Shown here in pieces: positions 1 through 11,063 of a stretch of DNA of 64,000 bases. The notes beneath the pieces were generated by a model. The model saw nothing but the letters and a program-made list of their open reading frames with translations, was not told the origin of the DNA and searched no databases. How positions within the stretch are numbered: the stretch's first letter is position 1; the number at the start of each line of letters is the position of its first letter. A program made the position numbers and the translations under genes. Source of the stretch: Prevotella melaninogenica (GTDB lineage: Bacteria > Bacteroidota > Bacteroidia > Bacteroidales > Bacteroidaceae); NCBI RefSeq assembly GCF_018127965.1, contig NZ_CP072349.1:1058001-1122000 (forward strand). The letters run 5' to 3'.

Positions 1-67
1 AAACACTCCTACAAGTACAAGAACCCTAAACAATTAATACATAGTTTATAAATCAAAACTAAATCTT

Positions 68-1207
68 ATGAAGGTACATGAATACCAAGCAAAGAAATTC
101 TTTGCAAGTTATGGGCTTCCAGTAGACCGCAATATTATTTGCCGTACTCCTGATGAAGCTGTTGAAGCCTACAAGCAATTAGGTATTGAGAAAGCCGTAG
201 TGAAAGCTCAGGTTCACACGGGTGGACGTGGTAAGGCTGGTGGCGTGAAACTTGGCTGTAATGAAGCAGAGATTCGTCAGCATGCTGAAGCTATCTTAGG
301 TATGGACATCAAGGGGTTCATCGTAGACAGAGTACTTGTCAGCGAAGCTGTTGACATCGCTTCAGAGTACTATATGAGTATCCTTGTTGACCGTAAGTCA
401 AAGTGTCCTATGTTAATGCTGAGCCGTGCAGGTGGTATGGATATCGAGCAGGTAGCAAAGGAGACACCAGAGAAGATTGAGAAGATTGTCATCGACCCAG
501 TTATCGGAATGAGCGACTATCTCGCACGTGAGGCAGCCTTCAAGCTTTTCAATGACATGGCACAGGTTAAACAGGCTGTACCAATCTTCAAGAATATTTA
601 TAAACTCTTTACAGAGAAGGATGCCTCATTGGCTGAAATCAACCCATTAGTCATGTTGAAGGATGGTTCTTTGAAGGCCATTGATGCCAAGATGACCTTC
701 GACGACAATGCCCTTTTCCGTCATCCAGATGTAGCCGAACTTTTTGAACCTACAGAGGAAGAACGCAAGGAGCGTGAAGCTAAAGACAAGGGATTCAGCT
801 ATGTAAACCTTGGAGGAAGCATCGGCTGCATGGTAAATGGTGCTGGTCTTGCAATGGCAACCATGGATATGATTAAGTTATATGGTGGCGAACCAGCTAA
901 CTTCCTCGATATTGGTGGTAGTTCTAACCCTGAGAAGATAGTTGAAGCTATGAAACTTCTCTTGAGTGATAAGCATGTAAAGGTAGTATTAATCAATATC
1001 TTCGGTGGTATCACCCGCTGTGATGATGTTGCTAACGGACTCTTGGAAGCATTCAATGTTATTGAAACAGATATTCCTATTGTCATCCGCTTAACAGGAA
1101 CCAACGAGGCTGAAGGTAGAGCCATCCTTGAAGGAACACACTTCACTGTCGGCACAAGTATGGCAGATGCTGGACATAAAGCTGTAGAACTGAGCAAAAA
1201 ACTTTAA
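68..1207 (+). CDS. sucC: Succinyl-CoA synthetase (ADP-forming) beta subunit
   Basis: Beta subunit of succinate-CoA ligase, which interconverts succinyl-CoA and succinate with ATP/ADP in the TCA or succinate pathway. The 379 residues have the normal family length. An N-terminal ATP-grasp domain begins MKVHEYQAK and carries the VHTGGRGKAGG loop near residue 50. The C-terminal CoA-ligase domain has NLGGSIGCMVNGAGLA near 247 and NIFGGITRCD near 311. The start ATG at 68 gives the canonical N terminus. sucD follows after 12 bp, so the two form an operon. In Prevotella this enzyme usually serves the fumarate-to-succinate fermentation branch (known of the group, not shown here). Confidence 0.97.
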   Translation: MKVHEYQAKKFFASYGLPVDRNIICRTPDEAVEAYKQLGIEKAVVKAQVHTGGRGKAGGVKLGCNEAEIRQHAEAILGMDIKGFIVDRVLVSEAVDIASEYYMSILVDRKSKCPMLMLSRAGGMDIEQVAKETPEKIEKIVIDPVIGMSDYLAREAAFKLFNDMAQVKQAVPIFKNIYKLFTEKDASLAEINPLVMLKDGSLKAIDAKMTFDDNALFRHPDVAELFEPTEEERKEREAKDKGFSYVNLGGSIGCMVNGAGLAMATMDMIKLYGGEPANFLDIGGSSNPEKIVEAMKLLLSDKHVKVVLINIFGGITRCDDVANGLLEAFNVIETDIPIVIRLTGTNEAEGRAILEGTHFTVGTSMADAGHKAVELSKKL

Positions 1208-1219
1208 AACACAAGAGTT

Positions 1220-2092
1220 ATGAGTATTCTAATCAATAAAGATACAAAGTTAATCGTACAGGGCATTACTGGTCGTGATGGTAGTTTCCACGCTTCAAAG
1301 ATGAAGGAATATGGCACCAACGTGGTTGGTGGAACATCTCCTGGCAAGGCTGGTCAGGAGGTATGTGGCATCCCTGTATTCAACACAGTTAAAGACGCTG
1401 TTGCAGCAACTGGTGCCAACGCATCTATTATCTTCGTCCCTGCCCCATTCGCAAAAGACGCAATGCTTGAAGCAATTGATGGCGGCGTGAAACTCGTCAT
1501 TTGTATCACTGAAGGCGTGCCAACACTCGATGCAGTTGCAGCACAACGTTACGCTAAGATTAAGGGTGTAAAGGTAATTGGTCCAAACTGTCCAGGACTT
1601 ATTTCTCCAGAAGAGAGTATGGCTGGCATTATGCCAACTAATATCTTCAAGAAGGGACATACGGGTGTTATCAGCCGTAGTGGTACACTGACCTATGAGG
1701 TTGTTTATAACCTCACACAAGCTGGTTTAGGACAATCAACAGCAGTTGGTGTTGGTGGTGACCCAGTCGTTGGACTTTATTTCGAGGAACTTCTCCGTAT
1801 GTTCCAAGATGACCCAGAGACAGATAGTATTGCACTCATTGGAGAGATTGGCGGTGATGCTGAAGAGCGTGCAGCTAAGTTTATCAAAGAGCATGTTACA
1901 AAGCCTGTAGCAGTATTCATCTCTGGTCAGCAAGCTCCTCCAGGCAAACAGATGGGACACGCTGGTGCTATTATCTCAAGTGGCTCTGGTTCTGCAAGCG
2001 AAAAGATTGCAGCTTTTGAGGCTGTAGGTGTACCTGTTGCACGTGAGACAAGTGAAATACCAGAACTCCTTAAGAAGCAATTAAAGAAGTAA
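1220..2092 (+). CDS. sucD: Succinyl-CoA synthetase alpha subunit
   Basis: Alpha subunit partner of sucC. It binds CoA through its N-terminal Rossmann domain (GITGRDGSFHASKMKEYG near residue 15) and carries the phosphohistidine in GHAGAI (His about 247). PNCPGLISP near 122 is a second family signature. At 290 residues it has the normal length. It is almost certainly co-transcribed with sucC, and a strong bidirectional hairpin terminator follows at 2129-2157. Confidence 0.97.
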   Translation: MSILINKDTKLIVQGITGRDGSFHASKMKEYGTNVVGGTSPGKAGQEVCGIPVFNTVKDAVAATGANASIIFVPAPFAKDAMLEAIDGGVKLVICITEGVPTLDAVAAQRYAKIKGVKVIGPNCPGLISPEESMAGIMPTNIFKKGHTGVISRSGTLTYEVVYNLTQAGLGQSTAVGVGGDPVVGLYFEELLRMFQDDPETDSIALIGEIGGDAEERAAKFIKEHVTKPVAVFISGQQAPPGKQMGHAGAIISSGSGSASEKIAAFEAVGVPVARETSEIPELLKKQLKK

Positions 2093-2128
2093 AAGGCTTG
2101 GTATTTAAACCACTTTCTATAAGATTTA

Positions 2129-2157
2129 GAGGAATATCCACTAAGGGTATTCCTCTA
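2129..2157. terminator. Bidirectional terminator between sucD and the esterase gene
   Basis: A 9-bp perfect inverted repeat (AGAGGAATA / TATTCCTCT) with an 11-nt loop, followed by T-rich sequence on the plus strand. It lies between two convergent genes, so it can serve both. Confidence 0.8.
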
Positions 2158-2178
2158 TTTTATTTCTGACACGCTTAT

Positions 2179-4042
<1,864 letters not shown>

Positions 4043-4106
4043 TTTCCATTGGAAATTTGGTGGGAAATAAAATAATTGTTACCTTTGCAACGTTTTCCTT
4101 AGGAAA
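4043..4106 (+). promoter_or_regulatory. Promoter flanked by two matching palindromes (candidate MarR operator)
   Basis: A Bacteroidota promoter reads TTTG (4056-4059), 20 bp, then TACCTTTG (4080-4087). Two near-identical 13-bp palindromes bracket it: TTTCCATTGGAAA at 4043-4055, abutting the -33 box, and TTTCCTTAGGAAA at 4094-4106, over the expected start of transcription. Their position fits a repressor site. The downstream operon encodes a MarR-type regulator, so autoregulation is the simplest inference. Confidence 0.65.
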
Positions 4107-4169
4107 CAAAATAAACATTAACAAACCGAGTAGTAAAAGAACTTCGGTAAATTAAAATTTACATATATA

Positions 4170-4679
4170 ATGAAACGTACAGCAACACTTGTAGTGGCTA
4201 TTATGGCATTAACACTGACAGCTTGTAAAGCAGATAACAATCCTAAAAAGCAGGATAACAGTGCAATGACTACAGAACAAACAGAAGTAAATAATCAAAA
4301 TGAAGGAAAGGAAAGTAAAATGAGTGTAACAGAAATGAACATAGATATGTTCCAGCAGAAAGTAATGGATTTTAAGAATAATCCTAAGACATGGAACTTT
4401 AAGGGTGATAAACCTGCTATTATTGATTTTTATGCAACATGGTGTGGTCCATGTAAAGCAACAGCGCCAGTTCTCGAGGAAGTAGCAAGTGATTATGCAG
4501 GTCAGATTGATGTTTATAAGGTTGATGTGGACAAGCAGCGTGAGTTAGCAGCCCTCTTTGGTATTCGTTCAATCCCATCAATCCTCTTTATTCCTAAGGC
4601 AGGTGAACCTACAATGCAGAACGGAGCTATGAACAAGGCTCAGTTTGAAGAGGTTATCAAGTCTGTCTTGTTGAAGTAA
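4170..4679 (+). CDS. Thioredoxin-domain lipoprotein
   Basis: Membrane-anchored thioredoxin-fold protein of 169 residues. A lipoprotein signal ends in LTAC (Cys19). A low-complexity linker rich in N, K, E and Q runs to about 55. The thioredoxin domain (about 60-168) has the redox motif WCGPC at 91-95 and the cis-proline loop in RSIPSILF near 133. It probably reduces disulfides, or handles redox stress, in the periplasm. A MarR-type gene follows after 9 bp, and a palindrome-flanked promoter precedes it. That context suggests induction by an oxidant or toxic compound (inference). Confidence 0.85.
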   Translation: MKRTATLVVAIMALTLTACKADNNPKKQDNSAMTTEQTEVNNQNEGKESKMSVTEMNIDMFQQKVMDFKNNPKTWNFKGDKPAIIDFYATWCGPCKATAPVLEEVASDYAGQIDVYKVDVDKQRELAALFGIRSIPSILFIPKAGEPTMQNGAMNKAQFEEVIKSVLLK

Positions 4680-4688
4680 GGACACATA

Positions 4689-5045
4689 ATGGACAATCAT
4701 TGTATCAGTAAGATTCGCGAAATATTTCGTGTCATCACTGCTTTTGAATGTGGATTACAAGAGCAAATAGGCTTAAACATCAACGAAGCAATGCTGTTGT
4801 GTCTACTCTCAGAGAGTGAGAATCCTATGTTGGCTGGTGAAATAGCTGAAGAGATGGGCTTGACACGTTCGAATACTTCAAAGGTAATCGCCTCATTGGA
4901 ACAGGCTTCGCTTATTCGCCGCCGTGCTTGTTCAGAGGATGGACGCTGCCAAAGGTTTCACATTACAAAACATGGTTTAGAGAAGTTAGACCATTTGCAT
5001 TGTGATTCCATAGCTGTTCCAGAGGAGTTAAAAGAAATCATATAA
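4689..5045 (+). CDS. MarR-family winged-helix transcriptional regulator
   Basis: A short (118 residues) MarR-type repressor. The winged helix-turn-helix is visible from about 40 to 100: LAGEIAEEMGLTRSNTSKVIASLEQASLIRRR, then the wing EDGRCQRFHITKHG. It ends sooner than typical MarR proteins (about 140), so the C-terminal dimerisation helix is short. Its Cys residues (about 22, 39, 76 and 84) could sense redox state, but this is only a guess. It is in an operon with the thioredoxin lipoprotein and is the obvious candidate to bind the twin palindromes at 4043-4106. Confidence 0.8.
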   Translation: MDNHCISKIREIFRVITAFECGLQEQIGLNINEAMLLCLLSESENPMLAGEIAEEMGLTRSNTSKVIASLEQASLIRRRACSEDGRCQRFHITKHGLEKLDHLHCDSIAVPEELKEII

Positions 5046-5088
5046 TATATATCGCTATCTTTCTGATAATAGACAAAGGTAAATAAAG

Positions 5089-5154
5089 ATAGGGACGTAT
5101 AGAGCGTGAGTAGCCAATTGGCATTTTATAAACTCGCAAACTATACGTCCCTAT
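5089..5154. terminator. Long bidirectional hairpin terminator
   Basis: ATAGGGACGTATAG near 5089 pairs with CTATACGTCCCTAT at 5141-5154, a stem of about 13 bp with AT-rich flanks on both sides. It separates the convergent MarR and RapZ-like genes. Confidence 0.8.
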
Positions 5155-5200
5155 TTATATCTATTATCCCAAGATACCAACTCTTTTGAAGTCAAGATAG

Positions 5201-6742
5201 TTACTTCGCCTTTAATATTTGCTCAATACCCTGTTCTCTGTGCTTTATATGCACCTCTATTCCATACTTCTCATTAAGATGTTCAGCAAGATGCTGTGCA
5301 CTATAAACAGAGCGATGCTGTCCACCGGTACAACCAAACGAGAACATTAAATCAGTAAAGCCACGTTGCATATAACGTTCTACATGATGGTCAGCAAGCT
5401 TATAAACAGGTTTCAAGAACTCAAGTATCTCACCATCATCTTCAAGGAAACGGATGACAGGCTCATCTAAACCCGTAATCTTCTTATAAGGTTCGTATCG
5501 ACCTGGGTTATGCGTACTTCTACAATCAAAGACATAGCCGCCTCCATTACCAGATGTATCTTCAGGAATACCCTTCTTAAATGAGAAACTAAAGACACGC
5601 ACTACCAATGGTCCCTTACCATCATATTTAGAGAATGTAGCAGGACCATCTAAAGGATTAGCCTTATAAACATCTTTCTCTGTTATTTTTAGTCCATCTG
5701 TTCTATTAGCTGCAGGCTTCTCAATATGCGCAAACTGTGGTAATAATGTGAGACGTTTCAACATATCCATCATGTATGGATATGGGAAAACATCATCACC
5801 TAATGCCAAGAGATCACGCAGATTTTGTATAGCAGGAGGAATAGAATCGATAAAATGCTTCTTACGTTCAAAGTATCCACGGAATCCATAAGCACCTAAA
5901 ACTTGCAATGTTCGGAAGAGAACAAACAATGATAAGCGATTAACAAAATGACGCTTAGAAGGTACCTCAGTATAATTCTTAAGGCTCTGATAGTATTCAA
6001 ATACCAATTCACGACGCAATTTGAAAGAATACTTTGCACTTGCTTGCCATAAGAACGAAGCAAGGTCATAATAAAAAGGACCTTTTCTTCCACCTTGGAA
6101 ATCAATAAAATATGGTTTCCCTTCCTTATCTAACATAATATTTCGTGCTTGGAAATCACGATAAAGGAAGGAATCCATCTGCTCTGATGTTAGATCTTTT
6201 GCAAACATACGGAAGTTTGCTTCGAGCTTCAATTCATGGAAGTCGAGTTCGGTTGCTTTGAGAAAGCAGTACTTAAAATAATTCAAATCAAAGAGTACAC
6301 TCTCTTGATTGAATTCTGGTTGTGGGTAACAATTCGAAAAATCAAGTTCTCTTGCGCCACGCAACTGAATATTTGGTAATTCTCTTATGGCATTGCGTAA
6401 CAACTTCTGCTCAGCAAGATTATAGCGTCCACCAGCCTCACGTCCACCACGTATAGCATCAAAGAGTGACGTGTTACCAAGGTCGGATTGTAGGTAACAT
6501 AACTCATCAGCAGATACAGCATAGATATGTGGTATTGGCAAACGTCGTTTCTCGAAATGTTTAGCAAGGTAGATAAAAGCATGATTTTCATCACGACTTG
6601 TTCCTATAACACCAATGACAGTATCACCCTCTTCGTCAAACATTCGGTAATACTCACGGTTACTACCTGCTCCTGCTAACTTTTCTACGTTTGAAGGGTT
6701 ACTACCCTTCCAATTCTTATATAGTTCTAATAATTGCTCCAT
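5201..6742 (-). CDS. APH-like kinase fused to RapZ C-terminal domain
   Basis: Two-domain protein of 513 residues. The N-terminal part (about 1-330) is an aminoglycoside-phosphotransferase/choline-kinase-like fold. LYRDFQARNIMLDKEGKPYFIDFQGGRKGP near 200 holds the catalytic-loop Asp (RDFQ..N) and the metal-binding IDFQ. The C-terminal part (about 375-513) matches the RapZ C-terminal domain: VFDCRSTHNPGRYEPYKKITGLD and FSFGCTGGQHRSVY. In E. coli RapZ this domain binds GlmZ RNA and amino-sugar signals. No RapZ Walker-A domain is present; the kinase-like domain takes its place. The fusion occurs in Bacteroidota. Its substrate is unknown, but a nucleotide-sugar or cell-wall link is plausible. Confidence 0.85.
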   Translation of the reverse strand: MEQLLELYKNWKGSNPSNVEKLAGAGSNREYYRMFDEEGDTVIGVIGTSRDENHAFIYLAKHFEKRRLPIPHIYAVSADELCYLQSDLGNTSLFDAIRGGREAGGRYNLAEQKLLRNAIRELPNIQLRGARELDFSNCYPQPEFNQESVLFDLNYFKYCFLKATELDFHELKLEANFRMFAKDLTSEQMDSFLYRDFQARNIMLDKEGKPYFIDFQGGRKGPFYYDLASFLWQASAKYSFKLRRELVFEYYQSLKNYTEVPSKRHFVNRLSLFVLFRTLQVLGAYGFRGYFERKKHFIDSIPPAIQNLRDLLALGDDVFPYPYMMDMLKRLTLLPQFAHIEKPAANRTDGLKITEKDVYKANPLDGPATFSKYDGKGPLVVRVFSFSFKKGIPEDTSGNGGGYVFDCRSTHNPGRYEPYKKITGLDEPVIRFLEDDGEILEFLKPVYKLADHHVERYMQRGFTDLMFSFGCTGGQHRSVYSAQHLAEHLNEKYGIEVHIKHREQGIEQILKAK

Positions 6743-6864
6743 AATTCTTTAACTTATGTAGATGCTTTGTAAACTACTCTTAAACCATAGTTTTTGCACT
6801 ACATAATGAGACATAAGAAATTACAACTTTACATGAAGAAAGCTGCAAAAAGTATGTGTAAAAG

Positions 6865-7074
6865 TTAGTCGTCTTGCTCCTCAAGCTTTTTCTTTATATC
6901 TTCAGCTTGTTTCTCACCACGCTTCTTGTGGTCATACTGACGTAGTAAGCCATCTACCAACAGTAGAAGTGCAAGAACACCACCAGTAATAAGCCATGAC
7001 CTTGTAATATAATATATGCCTCCAATAACGATGAAGAGCACAGCAAATTCTTTCCAGTTAATCAATTGTTTCAT
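6865..7074 (-). CDS. Small membrane protein, function unknown
   Basis: A 69-residue protein with one or two hydrophobic segments (about 9-25 and 28-43) and a charged C-terminal tail (HKKRGEKQAEDIKKKLEEQDD). The sequence looks like a genuine small membrane protein, but no family is recognised. It lies between the RapZ-like gene and the divergent HD-domain gene, about 120 bp upstream of the former. Confidence 0.6.
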   Translation of the reverse strand: MKQLINWKEFAVLFIVIGGIYYITRSWLITGGVLALLLLVDGLLRQYDHKKRGEKQAEDIKKKLEEQDD

Positions 7075-7294
7075 GCTACAAAGTTAACGAAAAGATTACA
7101 GATAAGGAATGAAAACAGAGAAGTTTTTATTTTAATTATTCTAATCTTATTAATTTATAGCTGTTTAATTTATAGCTGTCAGCATATAGCTGTCTTATAA
7201 TCAAATATATTCTTTTTTAGCGAAACAAGAGGCTTTCTTACATCAACACTTAGAATTATTTATATTAAAGGGCTGTCGTCTAAAGGAAATATAC

Positions 7295-7302
7295 TATCTT
7301 TG
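7295..7302 (+). promoter_or_regulatory. Promoter -7 box before the HD-domain gene
   Basis: TATCTTTG matches the Bacteroidota TAnnTTTG element and ends only 7 bp before the ATG at 7310, implying a very short or absent leader. Three copies of ATAGCTGT lie just upstream (7155-7200). Confidence 0.5.
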
Positions 7303-7309
7303 TATTTTA

Positions 7310-8560
7310 ATGACAAAAGAGCAAGATAACATAGATAAGATGACAGACGCAAAGATAATTAATGACCCTGTTTTCGGATTTATAAAGGTGCCACGTGGAT
7401 TGTTACTTGACATAGTACGCCACCCACTTATGCAGCGATTAACACGCATCAAGCAATTAGGATTAACACAAGAGGTTTATCCAGGTGCACAACACACACG
7501 TTTTCAACATTCTTTAGGTGCCTTTCATCTTATGAGTGAGGCTCTAATATCGCTACAACAAAAAGGTGTGTTTGTCTTTGATAGTGAGGCTGAAGCGGTA
7601 CAAGCTGCCATCCTAATGCATGACATCGGACATGCTCCTTTTTCTCATGTGCTGGAAAACACACTGATTAGTGGTATTACACATGAAGAAATATCGCTGA
7701 TGATGATGGACCGTATCAACCAAGATATGCATGGAGCACTCAACCTTGCTATTAGTATCTTTAAAGATGAATACCCCAAATCCTACCTTCATCAGCTAAT
7801 TTCCAGCCAACTTGACATGGATAGGCTTGACTATCTCCGCCGTGATAGTTTCTTTACGGGAGTGACAGAAGGCAATATTGGCTCTGCACGTATTATCAAG
7901 ATGCTTAACGTTGTCGATGATGCTTTGGTAGTCGAATCAAATGGTATTTATTCTATCGAGAATTATCTTACCTCACGTCGTCTTATGTATTGGCAAGTAT
8001 ATCTGCATAAGACAACCGTTGGATGCGAGAATGTTCTTATCAATGCTTTACATAGAGCAAAACAATTAGCAAAAGAAGGAGTTGAACTTTTTGCTTCACC
8101 TGCTCTCCGTTACTTCCTTTACAATGATATAACAGCTGAAACTTTCCACACAGACAACAAGGCGTTAGATAATTATATAGCATTGGATGACAACGATATA
8201 TGGAGTGCTATTAAAGTATGGCAACAACATGAAGATAAGATACTCTCACTTCTATCTTCAAACATGATTAATCGAAAAATCTTCAAAGTAGAGGTGCGAG
8301 AAGAGGAACCAACAACAGAGGAAATCAATCAACTTAAACAACAGATTTCTGAACGATATGAGATAAGTCTCGCTGATTGTGATTACCTCATTGGAGTAAA
8401 TCGGGTACAGAAAGATATGTACAATCCTTTTGATGACCATATTAGCATTCTATACAAAGACGGAACATTGAAAGATATAACTGAAGCATCAGAGATTTTG
8501 AACATTGAATTACTCTCGAAAAAAATATGTAAATATTACCTATCTTATCAACGTTTCTAA
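7310..8560 (+). CDS. HD-superfamily phosphohydrolase (dGTPase-like)
   Basis: A 416-residue HD-domain metal-dependent phosphohydrolase of the group (COG1078) related to dNTP triphosphohydrolases. The metal ligands are visible: H in TRFQHSLG near 66, HD in MHDIGHAPFSH near 104, and D in QLDMDRLDYLRRDSFFTG near 170. Length is normal. Enzymes of this group hydrolyse nucleotides (dNTPs or related compounds), but the substrate here is unproven. It is followed by the lpxD promoter and may be co-transcribed with the lipid A genes. Confidence 0.85.
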   Translation: MTKEQDNIDKMTDAKIINDPVFGFIKVPRGLLLDIVRHPLMQRLTRIKQLGLTQEVYPGAQHTRFQHSLGAFHLMSEALISLQQKGVFVFDSEAEAVQAAILMHDIGHAPFSHVLENTLISGITHEEISLMMMDRINQDMHGALNLAISIFKDEYPKSYLHQLISSQLDMDRLDYLRRDSFFTGVTEGNIGSARIIKMLNVVDDALVVESNGIYSIENYLTSRRLMYWQVYLHKTTVGCENVLINALHRAKQLAKEGVELFASPALRYFLYNDITAETFHTDNKALDNYIALDDNDIWSAIKVWQQHEDKILSLLSSNMINRKIFKVEVREEEPTTEEINQLKQQISERYEISLADCDYLIGVNRVQKDMYNPFDDHISILYKDGTLKDITEASEILNIELLSKKICKYYLSYQRF

Positions 8561-8571
8561 TAAAAAATCCC

Positions 8572-8579
8572 TATCTTTG
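8572..8579 (+). promoter_or_regulatory. Promoter -7 box for the lpxD-lpxC/fabZ-lpxA cluster
   Basis: TATCTTTG (TAnnTTTG class) lies in the 50-bp gap before lpxD. No clear -33 TTTG was found at the usual spacing. Confidence 0.5.
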
Positions 8580-8610
8580 CACAAATTATAATCAATAAAA
8601 GGCAATATAA

Positions 8611-9651
8611 ATGGAATTCTCTGCGAAACAAATATCGCAATTTATACAAGGTCGTATTGAAGGTGACGAAAACGTAACCATTAATACCTTCGCCAAGATT
8701 GAAGAAGGTAAGAAAGGAGCAATTTCTTTTCTTGCAAACCCTAAATATATACACTATCTCTTTGAAACAGAGTCAAGCATTGTACTTATAGATGAAGACA
8801 TTCAACTGGACAAGGAGGTAAAGCCTACTCTTATCCGTGTAAAGAATGCACGAGATTGTGTTGCTAAGTTGTTACAACTCTATGAAAGTATGAAACCTAA
8901 GAAGCAAGGCATTGATTCTCTTGCTTTTGTTTCATCGAAAGCAACAATTGGAAAGGATGTCTATATCGGTGCATTTGCATATATTGGTGATGGTGTAACT
9001 TTAGGTGACGGCTGTCAGATTTATCCTCATGCAACAATCATGGATGGTGTGCAGCTGGGAAATAATTGTATTGTCTATCCAAATGCAAGCATTTATCATG
9101 GTTGTAAGATTGGCAACAATGTTATCTTTCATTCTGGTTGTGTAATTGGTGCGGATGGTTTCGGCTTTGCACCTAATCCGGAAACTAATAGTTACGATAA
9201 AATACCTCAGATTGGTATTGTAACAATAGAAGATAACGTAGAGATTGGTGCCAACACTTGTATTGACCGCTCAACCATGGGCAGTACATACGTTCGTAAG
9301 GGAGTGAAACTTGACAACCTTGTTCAAATAGCACACAACAATGATATTGGTGAGAATACAGTAATGTCTGCTCAGGTAGGTATTGCAGGCTCAACCAAAG
9401 TTGGTCAATGGTGTATGTTTGGCGGACAGGTGGGTATAGCTGGTCATATCACTATCGGTGATAAGGTATTCCTCGGTGCACAGTCAGGTGTTCCTGGTAG
9501 CCTAAAGAGTAATCAGCAACTCATTGGAACTCCTCCTATGGAACAGCGTCCATACTTTAAGTCACAGGCTATCTTCCAGCGTTTACCAGAGATGTACAAG
9601 CAGTTGAATGCACTGCAGAAAGAAATTGAAGAATTGAAAAAGAATAAATAA
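8611..9651 (+). CDS. lpxD: UDP-3-O-(3-hydroxyacyl)glucosamine N-acyltransferase
   Basis: Third step of lipid A synthesis: adds the N-linked hydroxyacyl chain to UDP-3-O-acyl-glucosamine in the cytoplasm. The 346 residues contain an N-terminal uridine-binding domain (about 1-100) and a left-handed beta-helix of hexapeptide repeats (about 105-310). The catalytic His lies in QIAHNNDIG near 247. A C-terminal coiled coil ends [10 protein letters not shown]. It is clustered with lpxC-fabZ (6-bp gap) and lpxA, the usual Bacteroidota arrangement. Confidence 0.96.
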   Translation: MEFSAKQISQFIQGRIEGDENVTINTFAKIEEGKKGAISFLANPKYIHYLFETESSIVLIDEDIQLDKEVKPTLIRVKNARDCVAKLLQLYESMKPKKQGIDSLAFVSSKATIGKDVYIGAFAYIGDGVTLGDGCQIYPHATIMDGVQLGNNCIVYPNASIYHGCKIGNNVIFHSGCVIGADGFGFAPNPETNSYDKIPQIGIVTIEDNVEIGANTCIDRSTMGSTYVRKGVKLDNLVQIAHNNDIGENTVMSAQVGIAGSTKVGQWCMFGGQVGIAGHITIGDKVFLGAQSGVPGSLKSNQQLIGTPPMEQRPYFKSQAIFQRLPEMYKQLNALQKEIEELKKNK

Positions 9652-9656
9652 CATAC

Positions 9657-11045
9657 ATGGAAACAGTTAAGCAGAAAACTTTAAAGGGAAGTTTTTCCCT
9701 CTTCGGAAAGGGACTTCATACAGGATTGAGTCTTACTGTAACATTCAACCCTGCCCCTGAAAATACTGGCTATAAGATACAAAGAATCGATCTTGATGGA
9801 CAGCCTATTATTGATGCTGTTGCTGAGAATGTTGTTGACACACAGCGTGGAACAGTATTGGCTAAGGGTGAGGCACGTGTTAGTACGATAGAACATGGTA
9901 TGTCTGCCCTTTATGCAATGGGTATTGATAACTGTCTTATACAGATTAATGGTCCAGAATTCCCTATTCTCGATGGTTCTGCAACGATGTATGTTGATAA
10001 AATCAATGAGGTTGGTATCGTTGACCAGAATGCTCCAAAGGATTACTATATCATTCGCAAGAAGATTGAGATTAAGGATGAGAATGGCTCTGTCATTACT
10101 ATTCTCCCTGACGAGCAGTTCTCTATCACTGCGATGTGTAACTTTGACTCTAAGTTTATTAGCAGTCAATTTGCTACATTGGATGATATCAATACTTATG
10201 CAACTGAGATTGCTCCAGCACGTACATTCGTTTTTGTACGTGATATTATGCCACTCTTGCAGGCTAACCTGATTAAGGGTGGTGACTTGGATAATGCAAT
10301 TGTTATCTATGAGCAACAGGTTTCACAAGAGAAACTTGACCAATTGGCAGACCTCTTGAAGGTGCCTCGTATGGATGCGAATAACATTGGTTATATTCAG
10401 CATAAGCCTTTACAGTGGGATAACGAGTGTACACGCCATAAGCTCCTTGATATAATCGGTGATATGGCATTGATTGGTAAACCTATCAAGGGCCGTATTA
10501 TTGCGACTCGTCCAGGTCATACTGTAAACAATAAGTTTGCTCGCTTGATGCGTAAAGAAATACGTAAGCATGAGATACAAGCACCAATGTATGATCCAAA
10601 TGATGAGCCATTGATGGATAACATTCGCATCCGCGAACTTTTACCACACCGCTATCCAATGCAGTTGGTTGATAAGGTCATTGCAATGGGTTCAACAAGT
10701 ATCATTGGAATTAAGAATGTAACCAGCAACGAGCCATTCTTCCAAGGGCATTTTCCACAAGAGCCTGTTATGCCTGGTGTATTACAGGTAGAGGCTATGG
10801 CTCAATGTGGCGGACTCTTAGTACTTTCTCAGGTTGAAGAGCCTGAGCGTTGGTCAACTTACTTCTTGAAGATTGATGATGTCAAGTTCCGTCAGAAGGT
10901 TGTTCCTGGTGACACGCTTATGTTCCGTGTTGAACTTCTTGGCCCTGTACGTCATGGAATCAGTTCTATGAAGGGTTATATGTTTGTTGGAGAGCGTGTT
11001 GTTGCTGAGGCTACATTCACTGCCCAAATTGTAAAGAACAAGTAA
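9657..11045 (+). CDS. lpxC/fabZ: Bifunctional LpxC deacetylase / FabZ dehydratase fusion
   Basis: Fused enzyme typical of Bacteroidota. Residues about 1-305 are LpxC, the committed zinc-dependent deacetylase of lipid A synthesis. Zinc-ligand stretches are STIEHGMSAL near 80 and ECTRHKLLDIIGD near 260. Residues about 318-462 are FabZ, the beta-hydroxyacyl-ACP dehydratase: LLPHRYPMQLVDKV near 329, and the catalytic helix GHFPQEPVMPGVLQVEAMAQ with its His and Glu. The fusion couples lipid A and fatty-acid flux, which draw on the same hydroxyacyl-ACP. The 462-residue length matches the fusion family. Confidence 0.96.
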   Translation: METVKQKTLKGSFSLFGKGLHTGLSLTVTFNPAPENTGYKIQRIDLDGQPIIDAVAENVVDTQRGTVLAKGEARVSTIEHGMSALYAMGIDNCLIQINGPEFPILDGSATMYVDKINEVGIVDQNAPKDYYIIRKKIEIKDENGSVITILPDEQFSITAMCNFDSKFISSQFATLDDINTYATEIAPARTFVFVRDIMPLLQANLIKGGDLDNAIVIYEQQVSQEKLDQLADLLKVPRMDANNIGYIQHKPLQWDNECTRHKLLDIIGDMALIGKPIKGRIIATRPGHTVNNKFARLMRKEIRKHEIQAPMYDPNDEPLMDNIRIRELLPHRYPMQLVDKVIAMGSTSIIGIKNVTSNEPFFQGHFPQEPVMPGVLQVEAMAQCGGLLVLSQVEEPERWSTYFLKIDDVKFRQKVVPGDTLMFRVELLGPVRHGISSMKGYMFVGERVVAEATFTAQIVKNK

Positions 11046-11063
11046 TAATTACACAAGACAATT

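Noticed and set aside
9681..10316. 211-codon minus-strand frame in lpxC-fabZ
   Set aside because: Antisense to a highly conserved enzyme and without family resemblance.
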